Shown: one piece after another, positions 55,337 through 64,000 of the stretch | How the letters are laid out: each line of letters begins with the position of its first letter | Numbering within the stretch: position 1 is the stretch's first letter | Assembly: GCF_037176765.1 (NCBI RefSeq) | Contig: NC_090021.1 | Location: 147,617,074 to 147,681,073, forward strand | Reading direction: 5' to 3' | Origin: Anolis sagrei | Taxonomy: Eukaryota; Chordata; Lepidosauria; Squamata; Anolidae | DNA length: 64,000 bases | The notes under the pieces: model-generated | What the model saw: the letters and a program-made list of their open reading frames with translations, nothing else | Database searches by the model: none | Told to the model about the DNA's origin: nothing | Position numbers and translations under genes: made by a program

Positions 55337-56250
55337 GAAGGCTCGAGCCTGCTATGCATCCTACACTTATTCTGCTGTTTTATTTACAAAGAAAATTTAC
55401 TGTACAAACTATTCTGTGCAACTAGCCCATTATTCCTTACACACCTAAACTGTTCAAGATACCATTGCGCTTTTTTGAGGGTCACACTTTCTCAAGGGAA
55501 AACTAAATTAACAAGTACATAAAGCAGTGGTGGTGATGGTTGGGATGTGGAGGGATGGGTGCGTTGTTTTGTGGTGTCTGCTGAGGAAGGCATTTAATTT
55601 CATTGCAAGATAGTTCAATGACAATAAAGCTATTCTAGTCTATGCTAATAGAACATGCTCACCCTCTTGGCATCTTCCTGAGCAGCAGCACTGCCTTAAT
55701 GCAAGTATTTTCTGGGAAATATCAGTCAAAAAGAAGATTGTGAAGTAGTTTAGCAGATCCAATTCCTTGTACTTATATTTGTAATTCAATAGGGCTGTGC
55801 AAAGCTTTGGGGCTCTGTAATAAGGAGATTTGGATGATTCTGAAATATGAATTACTAATCAGAAAGGATCCTTCTGAAGTACTTACAAATCAAAACAGAA
55901 GCGTTCAAAATTTTCAAATTTGTAAGATATTTGTTATATTGAAGGGTTTTTTCCAATTGCTTTACTCCATCGACCCATTGCCCATTATGGTCTAGAGTTT
56001 GAAGGGGTGGGGACTAGGGCTGGGGTGGGAGGGGTCTGGCGTAATTGACAAGGGCAGATGCTTTTTCCTTGTCAGCCAATCAGAAGAAGAAAGCCAATTA
56101 CATGACTTACTGCAAAATTGGTCTTATACACACTCCCCATAGGTTTTCCTCTTTGTAGTGTGGCATTTGCAGGCGAGAGCTCCGTTCTGTTTCTGTGTGT
56201 TTCTTAAAGCTAGAATCTTCTTCTGTTGAAATTACCCAACCCACTCCAAA
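55337..56250 (+). other. 3' UTR and duplicated 3' flank of gene 2
   Basis: Matches the flank of gene 1. AGGGTCACACTTTCTCAAGG, the retroposon-like GTCTGCTGAGGAAGGCATTT and the CCAAT box (about 56075) are shared; the TATA-like element is weaker here (CTTATACACAC). Confidence 0.7.
55623..55628 (+). terminator. poly(A) signal of CYP gene 2
   Basis: AATAAA 287 bp after the stop, in the context CAATGACAATAAAGC shared with 32660. Confidence 0.7.
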
Positions 56251-56261
56251 TTAGCAATTTT

Positions 56262-57190
56262 AGAAGCACTGGCAATAATCTTTGAGAATTCTTGGAGCAG
56301 ATAACTTAGAAGGCAGTTTGTAGTGATTTAGAAAAGAAAGCTGTGATTACTAAAAGTCAACATGGGTTTCTCAAAAACAGGTCATACCAGACTAATCTTA
56401 TCTCTTTTTTTGATAGAGTTAAAACCTTGGTAGGTGCAGGAATGCTGTGGATCTAGTAATTCTTTTGAAAAAGTTCCCCATTACCTTCTTGCAAACAAAC
56501 AAGTCAAATGAGGGCTAGACAATACTACTGTTGGTGGATTTGTAATTGGTTAAGCAACTGAACCCTAAAGGTGCTCACCAGTGGTTCAATGACTGAGTCC
56601 CCTTGGGGAGATAGGGTGGACTACAAATGAAGTTTTTATTTTATTTTTAATGTATTCATCTCCATCCGAAAGAAGTGACTACCAGTGGAATGCCACAGAG
56701 TTCGATCCTAGGCCTGGTGCTGTTCCAACATCTTTATAAATGTCTTGGATGAAGGTGAAGAGGGCATGGTGATCAAGTTTGCAGATGACATCCAATTGGG
56801 AGGGGTAGCTAATACTCTAGAAGGCAGGATAAGAATTCAAAACAACCTTAAGAGATTGGAGAGCTGGGCCAAAACTAACAAAATTAATTTCAACAAGGAG
56901 GAGTGTAGGATATTTCACTTGGGCAGATAAAATGAAATGCACAGGTATAGAATGGGTGATGCCTGGCTCAACAAGAATCCATGTGAAAAAAAAAGCTTGT
57001 AGTTTTAGTGGACAACAAATTGAACATGCGCCAACAGTGTGATGTAGCAGCTTAAAAAGTCAATGGGATTTCTTAGCTGCATCAAAAGGAGTATAGTGTC
57101 CAGATCAAGGGAAGTCGTGGTGCCTCTCTATTCTACTTTGGTCAGACCTCACCTGGGATAACACTGTGTCTAATTCTGGGCCTTATCAAA
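56262..57190 (+). repeat. CR1 LINE relic, duplicate of 35165-37560
   Basis: Reads HGFLKNRSYQTNL-like sequence near 56362, then IKFADDIQLGGVANTLEGRI and KTNKINFNKEECRIFHLGR. It has no L2 insertion and thus preserves the pre-insertion state. FADD is intact here. Confidence 0.85.
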
Positions 57191-57361
57191 CATGACCACC
57201 CCTACCCTCAATAAAAAGGTAAACATAGTCACACCATGAAGGGAGTCATAGTTTCCCAAGGACACAAGGCCAGGATGAACTGCATTGGCCTCCATTCCTC
57301 TAGTCTTCCTCAACCATCCGCTGACCAGCCGCAAACCCCCTGACTCCCTGTGCACATGCAC

Positions 57362-58464
57362 ATATCCAGGCTCAACTGTTCAGCCTAAGGTGATCCACAT
57401 CAGTGACCATTCAGACATCTGCTGACCATGGCTTCACAGCCCCACTCACATCACAACACAATTAAAATCCAACTCATAAATGGGTACAGTGTACATCCAG
57501 TAGTAGTCTCTCACCTATACAAAGTATATTTTTCTATTTTTTTCTTCCCCTTCTGCATGACAAATGAATTAAAATAAATAAAGAAAATAACATCTCCGAT
57601 CCTACATGTAGCCAAGATATGATCCTTCTTCCCTTGCTCTTATATACCCTATGAACTTATACTAAAGGATCATATGAATTCTGTTTTTATCTTATTCAAT
57701 TACTTAATTTTATTGAACTATATGTAATAGAAGGTAGACAAGAATGAACCTGAATAACCTCTTGAGCAATCTCCAGGAATTCCTTCCACACCTTATTTGG
57801 AATAACAATTACAACACTATAAATGTCATCACCTGGTCTCTTTAAGTGTACTATATTAAATAGTAGAGTCAACCTGATGCTCGTGATGGAATCAAACTGA
57901 GCAAAGCATCACTCAGGAGAACTTGGTGTGAGTAATTGTATCTTTACTTGTAATTTATAATTTGCACGTTTGAAATAAGTGAATATACTTGCTATTTTAA
58001 AAAAACCATTCCTTAGCTGCTTCTGTTCATTCCCTTTAGGTCCACTTTATTTTGTAAAAATTAGAACTTTTCCACCTGAAGAAGACTTTAAGTTCGAAAC
58101 CGGTTGTGAAAGACTCCTACAAGGAAGCGGAAACTCTCCATAAGGAAGTATAGAGGAAAATCTGTGTATAGAAACTTTTGTTAGAAATTTCCTTTTACAA
58201 GAGAGAAAAATAAACTATTGCTTTAAAGAGGGAATTTGGTTAAAGAATCTTTGATTGGAAACTCCCTTATACCAGAAAGAAATAGCAAGTAGTACTGTGA
58301 ATGTAACAAATGTACATTTCATTAGATATTACTGTTTGTTGTATCTTGTGGAAGATCTCTAGAAGGAAGCAGAAGCTCTCCGTAAGGAAGCATAGAGGAA
58401 AATCTGTGTATAGAAACCAGTGTTGGAAATTTCCTTTTACAAGAAAGAGATCCAGGCAGGATAC
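57362..58464. other. unassigned spacer with internal direct repeat
   Basis: No gene recognised. About 58107-58200 and 58352-58447 are imperfect direct repeats (shared AGCATAGAGGAAAATCTGTG-like and GAAATTTCCTTTTACAAG stretches). CCTGAAGAAGACTTTAAG followed by TTCGAAACCGG at 58075-58105 resembles retroelement hammerhead boxes but pairs poorly. Confidence 0.5.
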
Positions 58465-60231
58465 TTTCAGTCATTTTCTAGTACTGCCTGTCCTTAATTT
58501 CAACCAAGAAAACCGCGTAGCTATTTCAGATGCTCAGCTCTGCTATTCAGAGGGTGGGACACTGGCAGCCTATGACTTTCTGGGCTTACATTAGGAGTCA
58601 AGATGGTGAGCAGCTGACACGTTTCTTGAGATCTTTGAATAATGTATGTAGAGTTTGACGCAGCCTCTTGTCAAGCAAAATGGAATCTACCCAGGCTGGG
58701 CTTGGGATTTTGGTATGTCACATCTGGACAGGATCAGTTTGTAGGGTTGATGAGGCAGGTCGCATGGCATACAACTTCCTTGGATCGATGCAGCATCTGC
58801 TTGATGTCATTGTCCTCCATTTGGATGAGAACGAATCTACTGGTAATTAAAAAATCATGATGTAATTTATTGGCAGGTGTATACATTTTATGGAAAAACA
58901 TGTTACCAAAACAGGTGTGAATTGGCACATACAACATAGCTTGATGAGGCAGGTTGCCAGCTCACATGCCGGCTGCTAGAGGGAGAATATATTATTATTA
59001 ATATGTACTCAGTGTTGCCTGGATATGAAAAGTAGGTTATGAACTTTGCCTCTGCTGGGCACAAGGTAAAGCCCTCATCATCCCCAAAGTGCAAACCTAC
59101 TTTGGTGTTGTCCTTCAGTGGTAGATACACGCCTTCTGCAGTTCTCCTTTCAAGTCCCAGACAGGAGGCAAGGCAGCCGTGCAGAATGGGACGCACTCCC
59201 TGCTGAGTCACGGCCTCAGTCCTGCCGAGAGCAGAGTCCACTGATAAAGAAAGTTTGGTCCAAAGGAGCAGCAACCAAAGGCAATGTTTTCTTCCCTACA
59301 GCTTCATTTCATTTTGCCTACATACACTACCTTACTCCCTGTTGAAATCAATTACCAGTATGATCATTTTCACCCAGCTCTACAATCGAAGATCATTTTG
59401 AAAACTAAACACTGTGCTGTACCCTACTTTGAGCTGTTCAAATAGGTAGGTAACCAATAAATGTATGTATTTATTATTTTGGTTTCTGATCCTGTCCTTT
59501 GAAGTCTTAATTGCTCCTCTGATTTTGCTGTTATCTCCAGATTCTGATAAGCATGCTCTATTTAGCCATTCAAAGCACTGAGAAAAATGCTGAATAGCAC
59601 TGGACCCAGGATAAAACCCTGTGGTACTGTTATCAAATCACGGTAATTTATTGTATTTATTGATTTATACCCCACTTTATCCCTCCCACGGGAGACTCAA
59701 AGTGGCTTAAAAACAAAACTTCAGCATACAACTTCAAATGTACAAATATAAAAATAAAAAGAGAATTAAACATCATTAGTACTGAAAACAATTCAGATTA
59801 AATCCATAAAGACAGATAAAACCACAGCAGCTCCTGACATGATCTTAAAACCCTTCTTCTTTACAAGCCTGTCTGAATAAGAAGGTTTAGCCTGCATGGG
59901 ACGGGAAGACTGAAGCACTATCAGAATGGTATATCTTGTATTTCCCTCTATGTTTATGCTTGTACATTTTGAAGTAAAGTTGCTGTATATGCATCCCTTT
60001 CAGACAAATTGAATTAACTTTTGTGAATTGTCTTCAATTTGGGGAATTGGTTTCTGTGTCATGGCCTATCTGGTTTTCAGCATATGGCTCACCAGGCACG
60101 GATCCTCTTTAACTGCCATGCTAGCTCTAAATTCAACACCAGTGCCCCACGAGACATGGTGAAGAGGAGCCATTTTTAAACTTCCTTTGTTTTGGCCAGT
60201 CAAACAATTATAAATCTACGTAACTGTGGCA
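58465..60231. other. duplicated block upstream of gene 3
   Basis: Matches 5430-9487 minus the L1. It includes the CR1 relic pieces and the L2 tail at 59645-59715, and runs through GGCTTAAAAACAAAACTTC where gene 1 carries the L1. Confidence 0.8.
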
Positions 60232-60239
60232 TTGTCTAG

Positions 60240-61139
60240 TAGGCTTGGTTAGGTACCGTCGGAATCTTCATAATTTGGAATAAATTTGGAAAAATTGCCT
60301 TTTTGAAGCAATCTTGAAGTTTTTAAGAAAACTGGAATTCCCTTTGCCCTTTCGAAGCTTTTTCCTCCATTTTTGTTACAACTCATGAAATGAGTCGGAA
60401 ATTATTCAGTTTTCCCCCGCTTCTGGTCCCTGGACTCACTCAAGCCAGAGAAGCCAGTTTTAAACCAGAGAAGAAGAAAAATTGACCCCACTTGCTTTTC
60501 CTCACTTCTGATCCCTGGCCTCACTCAAGCCAGAGAAGCCAGTTTTAAACCAGAGAAGAAAAAATTTGACCCCACTTGCTTTTCCTCATTTCTGATCCCT
60601 GGCCTCACTCAAGCCAGAGAAGCCAGTTTTAAACTGGAGAAGAAAAAAATTGACCCCACTTGCTTTTCCCCACTTCTGGTCCCTGTCCTCGTTCAAGCCA
60701 GAGAAGCCAGTTCTAAACCGGAGAAGAAAATAATGTACTCCACTTGCTTTTCCCTGCTTCTGGTCCCTGGCCTTGCTGAAACCAGAGAATCCAGTTTTAA
60801 ACTGGAGAAGAAAATAATTTACTCCACTTGCTTTTCCCCACTTCTGGTCCCTGGCCTCACTCAAGCCAGAGAAGCCAGTTTTAAACCTAAGAAGAAAAGT
60901 ATTGACTCCACTTGCTTTCCCCCACTTCTGGTGTAAAACAACTACTTTCAAAGTAAAGACCACCCAATGAAACAGGAAATAACATTTTAAAAACATTCAC
61001 GAAAGAAGTTTCGGATGTTTTGAAAACTTTTGAACATTTTTCTGTGAAAATCAGAATTGACTTTAGAATTAAACCACCAGCCCAACCTACATCCAAACAG
61101 AGTTTTGAACTTTATTATTATTATTATTAAACAAGCCTA
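60240..61139. mobile_element. 900-bp hAT-type non-autonomous element with minisatellite
   Basis: Ends TAGGCTTG and CAAGCCTA are perfect inverted repeats, and the 8-bp target duplication TTGTCTAG is perfect (60232-60239, 61140-61147). The interior holds six tandem 84-85-bp units. The uninterrupted site is visible upstream of gene 2 (GCATTGTCTAGCAAGG, about 39885). Confidence 0.93.
60410..60935. repeat. 84-85-bp tandem repeat, about six units
   Basis: The landmark CCAGAGAAGCCAG recurs at 60445, 60530, 60614, 60698, 60782 and 60866. The period of 84 keeps a minus-strand frame open (60586-60996), giving a 28-residue repeat with KWGKASGVN and FKTGFSGL. I see no reason to think it is translated. 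Confidence 0.95.
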
Positions 61140-61151
61140 TTGTCTAGCCCA

Positions 61152-61292
61152 AAGCCCCTTCTACAATGACATATGAAATCTGGATTGTCTGCTTTGAATT
61201 GTGTTATATGGCAGTATAGACTCAGATAATCCAGTTCAAAGTGGATAACCTGGCATCAGAGCCTGGAATATAAGGACAGTGTAAAAGAGGCC
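61152..61292. repeat. MITE fusion of the two subfamilies
   Basis: Starts as the main family (CCCCTTCTACAATGACATAT) and ends as the GGATCTG variant (GCATCAGAGCCTGGAATATA, GTGTAAAAGAGGCC). This joins what are two separate elements upstream of genes 1 and 2, so a deletion between them is likely. Confidence 0.75.
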
Positions 61293-61534
61293 TGAGATTA
61301 TTTCTGCTAATTCCCAAGTCAATGGTTTTAAGAGTTTGAACCCATTTGCAAAAGTTTTATTTTGGGTAATAATTGCACAAAGTAAACAGTAACCCAACAG
61401 TAACATTCAGTAGCTGGAGAAGAAAAACAAGATTTGGGGATAGGGAAGTGAGGCATAGTTTGTTCAACCTGATAAACAAGACAAATAAATGATTTGCCAA
61501 AGGCAAATCACCTGGTCTAGTGCATTTCTACAAA

Positions 61535-61541
61535 ATATAAG
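61535..61541 (+). promoter_or_regulatory. TATA-like box of CYP gene 3
   Basis: ATATAAG, 88 bp before the ATG, in the same block as genes 1 and 2, with CACCTG upstream at about 61510. Confidence 0.5.
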
Positions 61542-61622
61542 GACATCCTATTTCAGTTGTTGTTGCTGAAATCATACTGCAACCTTCATTGCAGGTGCTG
61601 CAGAAAACTGCTTCCTGGAGAA

Positions 61623-62466
61623 ATGGATTGGATACATCCGATTACAATATTTTTCCTAATTACCCTTATAATTTTGCTGGTTTTAAAAATGGGCCATTTC
61701 TGGAATTACAGTTCCCAAAATCTTCCACCGGGTCCGAAACCTTTACCAATCATTGGAAATCTCCACATAATAGATCAGCAGAGGCCTCACAGAACAATGC
61801 TGAAGGTAATATTTTCTCTTCTTTCTGTGGAAGGACAAAGTCCACCAAGTTATAGCATTTTTGAGCCACATTAGAACAAATCCTAAAATTAGTGTACCTG
61901 GCAATGTTAAAATTTGTGTCCTGTGTTATTTTCATAGTGTTTATATAATGCTATGCAGTTGTTATTCTTTGTAGACTGAGTGTGGACTCAAATAATCCAG
62001 TTCAAAGCAGATATTGTGAATTATCTGCCTTGATATTCTGGTTATATGGCTGTATGGAAGGGTCTGTAGTCTTACTACTCCAGTTCTTTCCATGTCCTTT
62101 TTAAAGTCATGTCTTAAAATTCTCTGTAAATTTTTTAGATGTATAACTCTAATGAACAGTGATATTCCAGGACTAAGTATATGGAATAAGGATTGTTGCT
62201 GTTTTTTTTACACAAGATAAAAATGTCTTAAATAAATAATTAAAAAATTGTAGAACCACGATACAGATCTGAATGTCAACTTTGAACATATATTTCATTC
62301 CAGTTGTCAAAAGTTTATGGTCCCGTCTTCAGGATTCAAATGGGATTCCAGAAAATGGTAGTGTTGTCTGGGTATGAAATGGTGAAAGAGGCTCTGGTGA
62401 ACCAGGCTGACGCATTTGCTGAGAGGCCCATCATTCCATTCTTTAAAGAATTTTCAAAGGGCTTTG
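61623..62466 (+). CDS. CYP2K1-like: cytochrome P450 family 2 (CYP2K-like), gene 3, exons 1-2 only
   Basis: Exons 61623-61805 and 62304-62466 have the same lengths, phases and splice sites as genes 1 and 2. The encoded 115 residues include the anchor, PPGPKPLP and [20 protein letters not shown], and are open throughout. Exons 3-9 lie beyond the right edge, so integrity cannot be judged. Exon 1 is closer to gene 1 than to gene 2 (it keeps LILLVLK and HRTMLK), and intron 1 likewise. Changes seen only here include GHFWNYSSQ, IIDQQRPH and PFFKEFSKGFG. Intron 2 carries a foreign insertion starting near 63182. Confidence 0.93.
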
Positions 62467-63181
62467 GTGAAGTATTTTGTTTTATATAATTGTTGTTGAA
62501 GTCCAAAACCCATTCTTAAGAATTGTGAACCGAGATAATAAATAATTGATACAACTGTTGCTATAACTTTACTATATACAGGCCATCTCAAGGTACAAGC
62601 ATGATTGGTTCTGCATGTTTGTTCTTAAATTGAATTTGAATTTGTTTGTAAGTAGGAAGAGGTAAATTTTGAAGTGTAACAGTTGTATCAATTATTTATT
62701 ATCTCAGTTCTTTCAGCCCAATTTTTTTTATTTATTAACATTTATACTGTAAATATTATTATGCTTAGTATTTACAAGTAATTGCAATTCCATCAACCAG
62801 AGATATGCTACAGTATTACAAGTAACCAAATAATCTTAGGGCCTCTCTCACATTAAGGTAAGCTAACATTATGTGCTAGTATATTAAAGTATTTTTACAA
62901 AGAACCCATGATAGGTTCGCCTTAGGGTTACCATACGTTGGAACCATATTGAAGGCACACAACAACAATTCAAGCAACAAAGATCACATTACTAATGCAA
63001 GTGACTCAACATTTCTTAATGATCACTACAGTTGTCCTCCTTGCTCCTTTTACGGCATGTCTATGGTTTTCAGTCTACAAAGCTACACTTTCCCCTCTCC
63101 AACTCAATACAAAAACTATACAGTTTGGAGATCCCATAAAGATTTTGATTGGCTTTTGGTCCTCAATCTAATAAATGTAAG

Positions 63182-64000
63182 TGTTGGATTCACAGACACC
63201 TTAAAGGGCCTGACTCAAAAGTGGCTTCAAAACAGAGTTTATTAAAACAAAGGAAAAGGAACGCAGAGGTACTAAATGCAGTGCCACTGGTCAAAACTCA
63301 AGAAACAAATCAGACCTGGTCCAAAAAGGTTAACAGAAATATAATCCAGGTTAACTGGAATAGGGAAAAGAAAAACAAATCAAACAAGGTGCTCTGAGGC
63401 AAAACAAAAAGGCACAGTACACAACTGGTTAACAAAAAAAGAGGGGCCACAGCAAGAGAAGCGTCATCAAGCAAAGTCCAGGGTCGAGCGGGAGAAATCC
63501 GAAACAGCGCTGCTCCAATGTCTGCAGAAGCAGCGTATTTAGCCAAACCGGTCCAGGTCCAGGAAGGGTTAAGTCCACATTCACGAGAAGCCAATCCGGG
63601 TCAATAACACGCGAACGAACAGGAGGTCCAAACTGCAGATCCTAAACCAACAGCAAACACGAAACAGGCAGCAACAAGTCTACAAGAATCTTTTCCAATA
63701 CACAGCACCCAACACACGAACTCTCATCAACACCTTGCCTTCTGCAAGGACCCATCACCCCTGAACCCACTTTTATTTACAAATCATCATCAGAAGGTGA
63801 ACTGACCACCGCCCCATCATTATCCCCCGCAGCTGCTCCCAGCTCTTCACGTGAATTCCCTTGTTCTTCCCTCCAATTCCTCCATCTCCTGTCAAGACAT
63901 CGGTCCCCCCCAAGACTCAGTTGGATCCTCTAATTGCCAGTCTTCACCCCCAGAGAACCCCATAAAAGCATCAGTAGTTGTTGGCTCCTCACAAATAGCT
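63182..64000. other. insertion in intron 2 of gene 3, family not assigned
   Basis: Paralogy with intron 2 of genes 1 and 2 stops at about 63182 (after CTAATAAATG). The sequence then changes composition and does not resemble any other part of the window. It continues past the edge. Its organisation could fit a long terminal repeat of an old element, but I see no coding region and do not claim this. Confidence 0.4.

Noticed and set aside
60410-60935. CRISPR-like regular repeat
   Set aside because: The units are directly abutting 84-85-bp tandem copies without spacers, inside a eukaryotic transposon.
60586-60996. 28-residue repeat protein on the minus strand
   Set aside because: The frame is open only because the unit length is a multiple of three; there is no promoter, start context or splice support.
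63182-64000. A gene or a named retroelement at the right edge
   Set aside because: No coding motif is visible and the far end is outside the window, so no family is assigned.

Overview
This is a vertebrate, almost certainly squamate (anole-like iguanian lizard) nuclear window. The host genes are intron-rich cytochrome P450 genes. They are embedded in a repeat community typical of lizards: Sauria-type tRNA SINEs, a second tRNA SINE ending in a CTCCTGACACGAC tail, CR1, L2 and L1 LINEs, a Penelope-like element with RT plus GIY-YIG, many small hAT-type elements and a mariner. The species assignment is inference from these repeats; no database was searched.

The backbone is a tandem array of CYP2-family (CYP2K-like) P450 genes on the + strand. 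Gene 1 (10586-27891) and gene 2 (42565-55336) are both complete: nine exons, identical phases, consensus GT-AG sites and 495 codons each. Gene 3 (61623 to the right edge) has exons 1-2 and runs off the window. By my hand count genes 1 and 2 differ at about 46 of 495 residues, with clustering in exons 5-7, which carry the predicted substrate-recognition sites. Between genes 1 and 2 lie remains of further copies: an orphan 3' flank with its poly(A) signal (32505-33360) and an inverted exon-3 relic with part of its upstream intron (34741-35035, - strand). The upstream blocks at 5430-10560, 37560-42540 and 58465-61600 are paralogous, as are the 3' flanks at 27892-28886, 32505-33360 and 55337-56250.

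Layout: 1-5430 is unique or old sequence with a SINE and a 5'-inverted Penelope-like element. 5430-10560 is the duplicated upstream block of gene 1, carrying a young, internally deleted L1. 10586-27891 is gene 1, with a CR1 relic, hAT elements, a Penelope inverted repeat with hammerhead-like motifs, and a RIM-binding-protein-like processed pseudogene in its introns. 28887-35035 holds a CR1 with a 578-codon frame, a second RIM-binding-protein-like pseudogene and the dead CYP pieces. 35165-42540 is the upstream block of gene 2 with nested LINEs and SINEs. 42565-55336 is gene 2, with a mariner, a SINE and hAT insertions. 55337-61600 is the spacer and upstream block of gene 3, with a 900-bp hAT element containing an 84-bp minisatellite.

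The paralogous copies act as natural empty sites for one another. Many insertions can therefore be dated relative to the gene duplications, and several (L1, mariner, SINE, hAT copies, LINEs) carry visible target-site duplications. The most unusual signals are the hammerhead-like motifs on both arms of an inverted repeat, two unrelated hAT insertions at almost the same base in two paralogs, a crossover-like scar in intron 1 of gene 2, and the RIM-binding-protein-like repeats.
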